Both the position numbers and the translations under genes were made by a program. Positions 17,017 through 24,700 of a stretch of DNA of 64,000 bases are shown piece by piece. Source of the stretch: Paracoccus alcaliphilus (GTDB lineage: Bacteria; Pseudomonadota; Alphaproteobacteria; Rhodobacterales; Rhodobacteraceae); NCBI RefSeq assembly GCF_028553725.1, contig NZ_CP067126.1:338634-402633 (forward strand), in the 5' to 3' direction. Each line of letters begins with the position of its first letter. Position 1 is the first letter of the stretch. A model generated the notes under the pieces. That model was given only the letters and a program-made list of their open reading frames with translations, did no database searches and was not told the DNA's origin.

Positions 17017-18061
17017 TGTTGCAGAAGTCGTTTTCAGGACATAATGCCGCTTTTCCCGGCTGAGTTCATGCCACGCGTTCGATCTGGGCGGTGCCGAGGG
17101 CATTGAAGCGGTTCATCAGGGCCACGCGGATGTGGATCTCGGCTGTCTGACGGTCGGGGTCCCTCGAGGCGATCCGCTCGCCGAAGGATTTCAGGTTCCT
17201 CATCCGGGCCTCGACCCGGCTGCGGACTTGGTCGCCGGACCATCTTTTCCAAATCGTCCGGCCGAGACGCCGGGTTGCCCTCAGGATGTCGTTGCGGGCC
17301 AGGGCAGCGGGGCAATCTTCTTTCCAGAGGCGGCCATTTCTGCGGATGGGAATGATCCCTGTGCCACCGCGCGCGAGGATCGCCGAATGGCAACGGCGGG
17401 TGCCTTCGGCGCCATCACCGGTAACGGTGCCGATTTCCTCGTCTTCCGGGATCTGGTCCAGAAGATCAGGGAGAACGGGGCTGTCGCCCTCACGGCTGGA
17501 GGTGAATTCCACCGCCCGGACGTTGCCGGTCGCCGTGTCCATCGCCAGATGGACCTTGCGGTACTGGCGCCGGCGGTGGGTGCCATGCTTCCTCGCCAGC
17601 CACTCTCCGTCGCCCAGGAACTTGATCCCGGTGCTGTCCACCAGCAGGTTCAGCGGCCCCGGCGCACGGCGGCTCGTGATCTGAACCGTGATGCGCTTCT
17701 GCCTGCGGCTCAGGGTCGAGAAATCGGGCACCCGCCAGTCGAGCCCGGCCATCGAAAGGATGCTCGCCACCATCCCTGTCGTTTGCCGGAGAGGCAGGCC
17801 GAACAGAACCTTCACCATCAAGCAGAACTGGATCGCGGCATCAGAGAAGACCGGCGGCCGACCATTGCATCCGGATTTGGGTGCGCGCCAAACCATGTCC
17901 TTGTCCAGCCAGATCAGAAGGGACCCGCGCCGCTTCAAGGCATCGTTGTAGGACTTCCAGTTCATCGTGCGGTAGCGGGTGGGCTCAGGCTTGCTCATAC
18001 TCGCCCCTTAGCCCACTGGATTCGCAGTGTGAATCCCTCAGAAAACGGAGTTCTGCAACAT
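17017..18061 (-). mobile_element. IS5-family insertion sequence, copy A (complete)
   Basis: About 1.05 kb bounded by inverted ends TGTTGCAGAA (17017 side) and TTCTGCAACA (18051-18060). It contains one intact transposase gene on the minus strand. It sits inside a larger IS block within the broken SMC-like gene. Its 3' half is nearly identical to that of copy B at 30252-31297, while the 5' third differs clearly. Confidence 0.8.
17066..17998 (-). CDS. IS5-family transposase (copy A)
   Basis: 310 aa DDE transposase. The N-terminus MSKPEPTRYRTMNWKSYNDA is a DNA-binding region; the RNase-H-like catalytic core shows LLVDSTGIKFLGDGEW (first Asp), VTGDGAEGTRRCH (second Asp), and RSRVEARMRNLKSFGER with the C-terminal Glu. 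The frame is complete, so the element could be active. From about residue 115 onwards it is almost identical to the copy B transposase, while residues 1-110 differ at many positions. Confidence 0.9.
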   Translation of the reverse strand: MSKPEPTRYRTMNWKSYNDALKRRGSLLIWLDKDMVWRAPKSGCNGRPPVFSDAAIQFCLMVKVLFGLPLRQTTGMVASILSMAGLDWRVPDFSTLSRRQKRITVQITSRRAPGPLNLLVDSTGIKFLGDGEWLARKHGTHRRRQYRKVHLAMDTATGNVRAVEFTSSREGDSPVLPDLLDQIPEDEEIGTVTGDGAEGTRRCHSAILARGGTGIIPIRRNGRLWKEDCPAALARNDILRATRRLGRTIWKRWSGDQVRSRVEARMRNLKSFGERIASRDPDRQTAEIHIRVALMNRFNALGTAQIERVA

Positions 18062-18315
18062 GTATAACCGCCCCTTGCGCAAGAGGGTTTGTGGATCAGT
18101 TTCGCGCGCTGTCGGGTGCTGACATGTATCCGGCCTCTGTTGCGGCCATCGTCATGCCGCCGGCCCGTATGGTGTTCGCGGATCAGGTCCCAAATCAACG
18201 CCGCGTGCTCGAAGGCACTTTGTTGCAGGCTGGTTCCTCTGATCCCGTCTCACGACCGTTGCGCCAAACGTCTCCTTGCCCTCTTTTGCTCCGACGTCCT
18301 CGCGACCTTGACGGC

Positions 18316-19344
18316 TTATGCCGCTGCGGCCGGAGCTTTGTAGACGTCACCGTGGGCCATCAAAGCCCAGACGATGCGCGCCATCTTGTTCGCCAGCGCT
18401 ACCCGCACCAGCATGGGTGGCTTGCGCGTCAGCATTCCGCCCAACCAGGTGCCTGGCCGAGCCGAGGCATGAACGTGCCGCTTGATGACCACGCTGTTGG
18501 CGCCGATGATCATCAAGCGCCGCAGGGACCGTTCCCCCATCTTCGTCGTGGCGCCAAGCCGCTGTTTGCCGCCCGTCGAGTGCTGGCGGGGCGTGAGCCC
18601 GAGCCATGCTGCAAAGTCCCGCCCCTTCCGGAAGAGTTCAGGCGGGGGAGCAAGTGTGGCGATGGCCGTTGCGATCAGGGGGCCGATGCCCGGGATTGTC
18701 ATCAAGCGCCGCGCGACTTCGTTATCCTTGGCCCGCCGGCTGATCTCGGCGTCCAGCTTCCCGATCTCCGCTTCGAGGTGTCGGAGCGCCGCGACCAGCA
18801 CATCAAGTGTGGCGATGGCATCGGCGGGCAGACCGCTGTCGGGGTCCTCGATGATCGCAATCAGCCGAGCCGCGTTGCCAGCACCCTGCGGCACGATCTG
18901 ACCGAACTCGCCCAAATGCCCACGCAGGGCGTTGATTGCCTGTGTGCGCTGCCGGATCAGAAGTTCCCGGATGCGGAAGACCATTGCCGCCCCCTGGGTC
19001 TCCTCACTCTTTACGGGCACAAAACGCATCGTCGGGCGTGTCGCCGCTTCGCAGATGGCCTCGGCATCGGCCATGTCGTTCTTCTGGCGCTTGACGAAGG
19101 GTTTGACATAGGCAGGCGGGATCAGCCGCACCTCGTGCCCGAGCTTGCCAAGCTCGCGGCCCCAGAAGTGCGCGCCACCGCAAGCTTCCATCGCGACAAC
19201 GCAGCTCGGCTGCTGGCTGAAAAACGGCAGAACCTGATCCCGCCTCAGTTTCTTGCGAAAAAGAACACGCCCCAAGGCATCAGCCCCGTGAGCCTGGAAC
19301 ACATTCTTCGCCAGATCGAGCCCGACAGTGATAACCTCCGACAT
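18316..19344 (-). CDS. IS110-family transposase (IS1111-like)
   Basis: 342 aa when started at MSEVITVGLDLAKNVFQ (19344). DEDD RuvC-like N-terminus with the first Asp in GLDLAKNVFQ, followed by VVAMEACGGAHFWGREL and KRQKNDMADAEAI. The C-terminal transposase_20 domain has MTIPGIGPLIATAIATL and the serine region AAWLGLTPRQHSTGGKQRLG. Full length, so possibly active. The presumed element end lies near 19415, where TGGCACACAGATGCCGTCGG precedes the interrupted SMC-like gene; the other end is between 18062 and 18316 and I could not place it. Confidence 0.88.
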   Translation of the reverse strand: MSEVITVGLDLAKNVFQAHGADALGRVLFRKKLRRDQVLPFFSQQPSCVVAMEACGGAHFWGRELGKLGHEVRLIPPAYVKPFVKRQKNDMADAEAICEAATRPTMRFVPVKSEETQGAAMVFRIRELLIRQRTQAINALRGHLGEFGQIVPQGAGNAARLIAIIEDPDSGLPADAIATLDVLVAALRHLEAEIGKLDAEISRRAKDNEVARRLMTIPGIGPLIATAIATLAPPPELFRKGRDFAAWLGLTPRQHSTGGKQRLGATTKMGERSLRRLMIIGANSVVIKRHVHASARPGTWLGGMLTRKPPMLVRVALANKMARIVWALMAHGDVYKAPAAAA

Positions 19345-19423
19345 GACCGCTCTCCTATGTGGATCATCGCAAACCCACCCTGGCACACAGATGCCGTCGG
19401 GGGGCGGTTACACCATCAACGCC

Positions 19424-19430
19424 CTTCCTG
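19424..19430. repeat. CTTCCTG direct repeat, right copy
   Basis: Second copy of the 7-bp repeat that flanks the IS block at 17010-19423. On the coding strand it reads CAGGAAG, within the codons for Asp-Arg-Lys of the interrupted SMC-like gene. Confidence 0.5.
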
Positions 19431-19900
19431 TCCTTCAGCGCGCTCAGCTGCGCTTCGATCTCTTTGATTTCGTTTACGAGATTCGAGATCTCATCCGTCA
19501 GACTATCGAATTGCTCCCGAAAAAGATCAGATGCAATGCGTCGGCCCTTGCCCTCGATGACGTCCGCCAAGGAGACATCGTTGTGCCGGGCGTCGAGCGC
19601 GGCCTGGATCTCCGCCATTGCGGCATCCGCGTCTCGCGCCTCCGCCACTACGGAAGCTGCCAATTTCGCAAGTTGCTGGATTTTCGTCGAGGCTTCAGAA
19701 ATGAGTTCGAGGCACGCCTCGCGATCCTCGATGATGCTGTATCGATTGGCAAAATCGTTCTGGTGGGACGTGCCACAAGTGGGACAGAGAATCTCCTCAG
19801 GAAGATCCCGGGCGAAGACGATGTCCTTCTTGATCTCCTGAAGCGCCGCGCGCACAGTGGCGATTTGATTATCGGTTATGACCCGCTGATCCAAGATTTC
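19424..19900 (-). pseudogene. Zinc-hook fragment of an SMC/Rad50-like ATPase
   Basis: The frame contains a CPTCG motif (Cys codons at 19784-19786 and 19775-19777) within LPEEILCPTCGTSHQN, the arrangement of a Rad50 zinc hook. On either side are charged, heptad-like helices (ITDNQIATVRAALQEIKK; EQFDSLTDEISNLVNEIKEI), as expected of coiled coils. The frame is fused directly to a truncated IS110 transposase at 19900/19901, so the N-terminal ATPase half is lost, and it stops at the IS block on the other side. With the fragment at 16769-17009 it reconstructs the hook and C-terminal half of one gene. Defence or DNA-repair ATPases use this layout, but the original role is unknown. Confidence 0.6.
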
Positions 19901-20689
19901 GGCGAGCCGCTCTTTTCCTCCCGAGGAATGCTGCCGGGGCACAAGTCCCAGCCAGGCTGAGAAGTCCCTGCCTCGCCTGAAACGCCCCATGTCAGACGCA
20001 ATAGCCTCAATCGCCAGCGCGCTCAGAGGGCCGACGCCTGGCATTGTCGGAAGTCGCCGCGCTATGCCCCCATTAGCCGCCAATATATTGATATTATTGA
20101 TTTTTAAGTCTATCCGTGTCGTTTTCTCGGCGATCTGCTTGAGCAAATCCAGGCATTCCTCCCGGACGAGTTTCGGAAGGTCGCTGTTCGAGGCCAAAAT
20201 GATCGCCTCAATAGGCCTTATCTGGCCAATGCCCTGCGGGACGGCGTGGCCGTATTCGTAGAGATGTGATCGCAACGCGTTCACCAGTTCGGTGCGCTGG
20301 TGGACAAGACGTTCCCGGCCACGAAACAGCATTGCGCGCGCCTGCTGTTCTTCCGTCTTCGGTTCGACAAAGCGCATTTCCGGGCGTTGTGCAGCGATCA
20401 CCATGGCTTCGGCGTCGGCAGCATCATTCCTCTGGCGCTTTACGAAAGGCCGGACATATTGAGGCGCGATTCACCGGACCTCATGGCCAGGCCTGACCAT
20501 TTCTCGCGCCCAGTAGCTTGCGCTACCGCAGGCTTCCATCACCATGATGGCGGGTTCGTGCTGCGCCATGAAGTGCCGGAACTGGACTCGTGTCACCTTC
20601 TTGCGGAACTTCACCTGCCCAGCCATGCTGGCACCGTGAAGCTGGAAGACGTTCTTTGCCAGATCCACCCCAATCATTGTATCCTTCAT
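19901..20689 (-). pseudogene. IS110-family transposase, truncated and carrying a nonsense codon
   Basis: Starts at 20689 (MKDTMIGVDLAKNVFQLHG) and shows IMVMEACGSASYWAREM. A TGA at 20473-20471 replaces the Leu expected between HEVR and IAPQYVRPFV. After the stop the same frame continues with KRQRNDAADAEAMV, the PGVGPLSALAIEAIAS motif and WLGLVPRQHSSGGKERL, then passes into the SMC-like fragment with no stop. The last third of the transposase is missing. Inactive. Confidence 0.8.
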
Positions 20690-20774
20690 TTGCCGTCCTT
20701 TCCTTTGCGTGGCGTTGAACACCACGATCCTGGCACATTGCGATGCCGTCGAGGGAGGGCGGCAACCACCCCAT

Positions 20775-20933
20775 CTCCATCGCCACGAGACAAGGTGGCA
20801 GCGCGCTGAAGAAGCCCAGAACCTGCGCCCCGCGCAGCTTCCGACGGACAAGTGCCCGTCCATCTCCATTTGCTCCGTGGACCTGAAACACATTCTTCGC
20901 CAGATCCAGTCCGATTGTGGTAATCTCCGACAT
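20775..20933 (-). pseudogene. IS110-family transposase N-terminal fragment
   Basis: Only the first 53 residues remain, from MSEITTIGLDLAKNVFQVHG to LPPCLVAME. It then runs into the non-coding end of the neighbouring IS110 copy (GATGCCGTCGAGGGAGGG region near 20750), so one IS110 element inserted into another. Closely related to the intact transposase at 18316-19344 in this N-terminal part. Confidence 0.75.
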
Positions 20934-21036
20934 GACCGCCGCCCAAGTTGGATTGTTGCGATCCCACCTTGGCACATCAATGCCGTCGGGGGGCAGTTAC
21001 ACCATCAATGCCCGTCCCAACCGCCCCGAGGTGGGT

Positions 21037-21468
21037 TCAGTTTGCGGCGTCGCGGCGTTCCAGGATCTCCAGCATCCGCTGATGGACGGGGGCGGGCAGA
21101 TCGTCGGGCAGGTCGGCCTCGGTCGCGGGCGTGTCGCCGACCTGGATCAGCATTGCCATGCCCATCGTGTAATGAGGCGAGCATTTGATGCCCCAGATGC
21201 CCTCGGCATCCAGCGTGACCTCGATTTCCTCGTTGATCTTGCCGATGAATTTCTCGCCCCCCTCGGGGATCATGCCGTCGATGGTGGCGGCATTGTGGCC
21301 GGGATTGGCGGCAAGGAACTTCACCGTGTCGCCGGGCTGGATCACCAGATAATCGGGCTCGAAGGGCATCGCACCGGTGTCGTTGCGGTTGAGCATCCTG
21401 ACCTCATGCACCTCGGCCATGGCAGAAAGGGGCATCAGACAGGCAAGCAGGGCAATGCGGAACAGCAT
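21037..21468 (-). CDS. Pseudoazurin (type 1 blue copper protein)
   Basis: 143 aa. The ATG at 21468 follows AAAGGAAACCCC and gives a Sec signal MLFRIALLACLMPLSAMA cut before EVHEVRML. Copper ligands are clear: His in NPGHNAAT, and Cys, His and Met in GIKCSPHYTMGMAM. Pseudoazurins carry electrons in the periplasm to nitrite reductase, nitrous oxide reductase or cytochrome c peroxidase. Here the gene follows an ABC-transporter ATPase gene by only 11 bp on the same strand, so it may be co-transcribed with a cobalamin-riboswitch-controlled operon, which is unusual. An IS110 end lies just downstream (near 21000). Confidence 0.92.
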   Translation of the reverse strand: MLFRIALLACLMPLSAMAEVHEVRMLNRNDTGAMPFEPDYLVIQPGDTVKFLAANPGHNAATIDGMIPEGGEKFIGKINEEIEVTLDAEGIWGIKCSPHYTMGMAMLIQVGDTPATEADLPDDLPAPVHQRMLEILERRDAAN

Positions 21469-21479
21469 GGGGTTTCCTT

Positions 21480-22250
21480 TCAGGCAAGGCGTTGGAAGGC
21501 AAAGACAGGGCGGCCACCGCCCGGATGGGGGATCAGTTCGGCCTCGACCGCGAAGATGTCGCGGATCAGGGCCGGGGTGAGGACATCGACCGGTGGGCCG
21601 AAAGCCACGCAACGGCCCTCGCGCATCACCATGATCCGGTCGCAGCGCAGGGCGTGATGCATGTCATGGAGTGCGATGACGGTGGTGAGCGAAAGCCCGG
21701 CGATCAGGTCGAGGATGCCAAGCTGATGGTGGATATCCAGGTGGTTCGTCGGCTCGTCCAGCAGCAGGATCCGCGGCGCCTGCGCATGGGCGCGGGCGAT
21801 ATGGACCCGCTGGCGTTCGCCCCCCGACAACGACGACCAGTCGCGCGCGGCCATATGCGCCATGCCCACGGCCTGCAGAGCGTCTGCGACGACCGCGTCA
21901 TCTTCGGGCCGCCACGGTCGCAGGGGGCCAAGCCACGGTGTGCGACCCAGCTCGACCGCCTCGCGGACGGTGATGCGGTCGCCCGTCTCGGCCGATTGCG
22001 CGACCAGGGCCAGATGCTGGGCGATCTGGCGGCGACGCAGGCGCTCCATCGGTTGGCCGTTCAGCCGGACCTGACCCCGGCAGGGCCGCAACAGCCCCGC
22101 CATCATGCCCAGCAGCGTCGATTTGCCCGAGCCGTTCGGCCCGATCAGGCCCAGCATCTCGCCCGGCCGCAAGGCGACGCTGACATCGGCAACGATATCG
22201 CGTCCCTGCGCGGTGCGACTGGCGCCGATCACCTCCAGCAGCGCGGTCAT
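21480..22250 (-). CDS. btuD: Cobalamin/siderophore ABC transporter ATP-binding protein (BtuD/FecE type)
   Basis: 256 aa. Walker A GLIGPNGSGKSTLLGMMAG, Q-loop near VAQSAETGDR, ABC signature LSGGERQRVHIARA, Walker B ILLLDEPTNHLDI and an H-loop VIALHDMHHA are all intact. It drives import through the FecCD-type permease encoded just upstream (4-bp overlap). The operon leader carries a cobalamin riboswitch, so a corrinoid is the most likely substrate. BtuD naming rests on that regulatory link rather than on sequence alone; an iron-chelate role remains possible. Confidence 0.85.
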   Translation of the reverse strand: MTALLEVIGASRTAQGRDIVADVSVALRPGEMLGLIGPNGSGKSTLLGMMAGLLRPCRGQVRLNGQPMERLRRRQIAQHLALVAQSAETGDRITVREAVELGRTPWLGPLRPWRPEDDAVVADALQAVGMAHMAARDWSSLSGGERQRVHIARAHAQAPRILLLDEPTNHLDIHHQLGILDLIAGLSLTTVIALHDMHHALRCDRIMVMREGRCVAFGPPVDVLTPALIRDIFAVEAELIPHPGGGRPVFAFQRLA

Positions 22251-23284
22251 CGCTGCCGTCCCCGGATCATGACGACGGCGAAGGCGGGCGCGCCGACCAG
22301 CGCGGTAATGACACCGATGGGCAGCACCTGCCCCGGAATGACGATGCGCGAGACCACATCCGACAGTACCAGAAACACCGCCCCGGCCAGTGCCGTGGCC
22401 GGAACCAGCCGCGCATGACGGCTGCCGACCAGAAAGCGCATCGCATGGGGCACGACCAGCCCGACAAAGCCGATGGCCCCGGCGATCGAGACCATCACCG
22501 CCGTCACCAGCGCCGCCGTGCCGATCAGAACCGCCTGCGTGCGCCGCAAATCAATGCCAAGCGCAGCGGCGGCATCAGCGCCAAATGTGAAGGCGTCCAG
22601 AGCGCGGACATACCACAGCGTCACCCCCAGCCCCAGCGCCGCCATCGGCACCGCCAGCCGGGTATCGGGCCAGCGCACACCAGAAAGGTTGCCCAGCAGC
22701 CAGAACATGATGCCCCGCGCCTGTTCGGCGCTGGCCGATTGCGCGATGATCAGCGCGGTCAGGGCGTTGAACATCTGCGATCCGGCGATGCCTGCCAGGA
22801 TGATGACCCCGGCCCCTCGCAGGCCTGTCCCGCCACCTGCGACCCGCGCCAGGCCCGCGACGAGCGCGAAGGCGGTCAACGCGCCCGCAAAGGCTCCGGC
22901 GGACATGCTGACCAGCCCGCCACCGACGCCCGCCACCGCAATGATGACCGCCCCGGTCGAGGCCCCGGCCGAGATCCCCAGCAGATAGGGCTCGGCCAGC
23001 GGGTTGCGCAGCAGCGCCTGAAGGATCAGCCCCGACAGCGCCAGACTGGCCCCGCCGCAGGCCGCGACCACGGCACGCGACAGCCTGTAATGCCAGATCA
23101 CGCTGGCGTCGATCGGGTCCAGCACCTGCGAGGACAGACCGGCCTTGACCGCCATGACCTCGATCACGGTGGCCAGCGGGATACGCGTCTCGCCGACCGC
23201 CGTGCCGAACAGCAGCGCCGCGGCCAGCACCAGTGGGGACAGCCACAGCCAGCCCATACCACGAGTCGCGGCGCGTTGGTTCAT
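22247..23284 (-). CDS. btuC: FecCD-family ABC transporter permease (BtuC type)
   Basis: 345 aa with about 10 hydrophobic helices. Family hallmarks are WHYRLSRAVVAACGGASLAL, LRNPLAEPYLLGISAGASTG, GSQMFNALTALIIAQSA, and the coupling region GFVGLVVPHAMRFLVGSRHARLVP that contacts the ATPase. It forms the inner-membrane channel with the BtuD-type ATPase (4-bp overlap at the 3' end) and receives substrate from the periplasmic binding protein (4-bp overlap at the 5' end). Strictly overlapping genes imply a fixed complex. Confidence 0.9.
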   Translation of the reverse strand: MNQRAATRGMGWLWLSPLVLAAALLFGTAVGETRIPLATVIEVMAVKAGLSSQVLDPIDASVIWHYRLSRAVVAACGGASLALSGLILQALLRNPLAEPYLLGISAGASTGAVIIAVAGVGGGLVSMSAGAFAGALTAFALVAGLARVAGGGTGLRGAGVIILAGIAGSQMFNALTALIIAQSASAEQARGIMFWLLGNLSGVRWPDTRLAVPMAALGLGVTLWYVRALDAFTFGADAAAALGIDLRRTQAVLIGTAALVTAVMVSIAGAIGFVGLVVPHAMRFLVGSRHARLVPATALAGAVFLVLSDVVSRIVIPGQVLPIGVITALVGAPAFAVVMIRGRQR

Positions 23285-24291
23285 TGCGTCAGACCGAACC
23301 CGGCCAGCGAATCCGACAGCGCCTCAAGCGCAAAGATCGAACGGACCGAGGGGTCCATGGCATTCGCTTCCATCGTCAGGATGCGGTCGTTCTGCACCGC
23401 ATCCATTTCGCTGGTGACGGGATCGCCGGTCAGGAATTCACGCTTGACCTCGATATCGTCGGCGGGAAAGCGACGGCGGTTCATCTCGGCCGCGACGATG
23501 AAGGTCGGGTTGGCGCGGGCGATGGTTTCCCAGCCCACGGTCGGCCATTCCTCCTGCGAGGTGATGACGTTCTGCACCCCCAGCTTGGACAGCATCCAGC
23601 CCGGCGCGGCATTCACCCCGGCGACATAGGGGTCGATCCCGATATCGGCCGAGGAATACCAGAACACGCCCGACACGTCCTCGGGCAGGTTCAGCGCCTG
23701 CGCCTGTTCGACCGCTGCCGCCTCGCGCGCCTTCAGGTCGGCGATCAGTTCCTCGCCACGATCCTGCACGTCGAAGATCGCCGCCAGTTCCTCGATGCCC
23801 TGATAGAGCAATGCGGTGTCGAACATGACCGTGCGTTCGCCATCCATGCTTTGGGTATTGTCCTTGCCGACGCATTCGGCGGGCATGATCCAGCTGGGGA
23901 TCTGCGCGTCGTCGAACATCTCGCGTGTGCCGACCGCGCCTTGCGGGCCGATCATCCATTCATAGGCGGTGACGACCAGCCCGGGCCGTTTTTCCAGCAC
24001 GCTTTCAAAACTGGGGGCATTGTCCGAAAGACGCTCGACCCCGGCATCGACCTCCTCGAATTCCGGCAAGACCGGATTGATCCACAGCGCCGTCCCCGCG
24101 ACCTTGTCGGCAAGGCCCAGCATATACAGGATCTCGGTCGTGCTCTGGCCGACGCTGACGACGCTTTCGGGCGCTTTGTCAAAGCTGACCTCGTGACCGC
24201 AGCTTGTCAGGGTCAACGGGTATTCGGTGGCCGCGAACGCCATCGGCGCCAGCGTAAATGTGGCGACAATCGCCGTGGTAAACCTGAGCAT
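23281..24291 (-). CDS. btuF: Periplasmic binding protein of cobalamin-type ABC transporter (BtuF type)
   Basis: 336 aa from ATG 24291, beginning with a signal peptide MLRFTTAIVATFTLAPMAFA. The mature part is a class III periplasmic binding protein: an N-lobe with ESVVSVGQSTTEILYMLGLA, a long connecting helix (GEELIADLKAREAAAVEQAQ) and a C-lobe. A conserved cysteine pair (SCGH and AECVGK) may form a disulfide. First gene of a btuFCD-like operon, whose 5' leader is a cobalamin riboswitch. A corrinoid ligand is therefore likely. Confidence 0.87.
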   Translation of the reverse strand: MLRFTTAIVATFTLAPMAFAATEYPLTLTSCGHEVSFDKAPESVVSVGQSTTEILYMLGLADKVAGTALWINPVLPEFEEVDAGVERLSDNAPSFESVLEKRPGLVVTAYEWMIGPQGAVGTREMFDDAQIPSWIMPAECVGKDNTQSMDGERTVMFDTALLYQGIEELAAIFDVQDRGEELIADLKAREAAAVEQAQALNLPEDVSGVFWYSSADIGIDPYVAGVNAAPGWMLSKLGVQNVITSQEEWPTVGWETIARANPTFIVAAEMNRRRFPADDIEVKREFLTGDPVTSEMDAVQNDRILTMEANAMDPSVRSIFALEALSDSLAGFGLTQ

Positions 24292-24404
24292 AATGCTTCC
24301 TTCCGCTGCATTATGGGCAGGCCGAACAGGCGGGTTGCGGTCGGGCATACAGGGGCACCGAACACAATCCCCTCCCGAGCCGACCCGCTCGGATTGGTCA
24401 AACG

Positions 24405-24597
24405 TCGCCGGCAGGTCTCCTGACTGACGGGTCACAGCTGGCTCGACCTTCCCGGACCCTGGGTCCAGTGGCATATTCCGAGCCGGGCTCACCGCCTACA
24501 GTTGCGGGGGCAGTTCCGGTTCGGGACGTGAAACACCCCGGCGGATTCCCTTTCAATTCCTTGCGGAAACCGACACCCTTCCCCTAGCGCCTGACGG
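24405..24597 (-). ncRNA. Cobalamin (AdoCbl) riboswitch
   Basis: Read on the minus strand, the leader contains the conserved blocks of the B12 riboswitch in order: GGGAAGGGTGTCGG with GAATTGAAAGGGAA, then the core CTGCCCCCGCAACTGTAGGC, then GCCACTGG and GGGAAGG, and the 3' block GTCAGGAGACCTGCC (about 24410-24424). Order and spacing fit the class. It ends about 115 bp before the btuF start, leaving room for an expression platform. When cobalamin is bound it should repress the transporter operon. Boundaries are approximate. Confidence 0.93.
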
Positions 24598-24629
24598 TGT
24601 TGGTGGCAAGTCGCGGATGCAGGGGCAAA

Positions 24630-24653
24630 GCGCCGCCCCTTTCGGGGCGGCGC
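24630..24653 (-). terminator. Strong hairpin terminator after aceA
   Basis: Perfect 10-bp stem: GCGCCGCCCC and GGGGCGGCGC with a 4-base loop, followed on the minus strand by TTTG. It lies 47 bp beyond the isocitrate lyase stop and just before the cobalamin riboswitch, so it separates the two transcription units. Confidence 0.7.
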
Positions 24654-24700
24654 ACCGGGCGGCGGGTCCAACGCCAGAAGGCCGCCGACCGGATCCGGGT

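Noticed and set aside
19424..20404. A genuine IS110-SMC fusion protein
   Set aside because: The transposase part contains an upstream nonsense codon and lacks its last third, and the SMC part lacks both ATPase halves; a decayed junction is more likely than a functional fusion.
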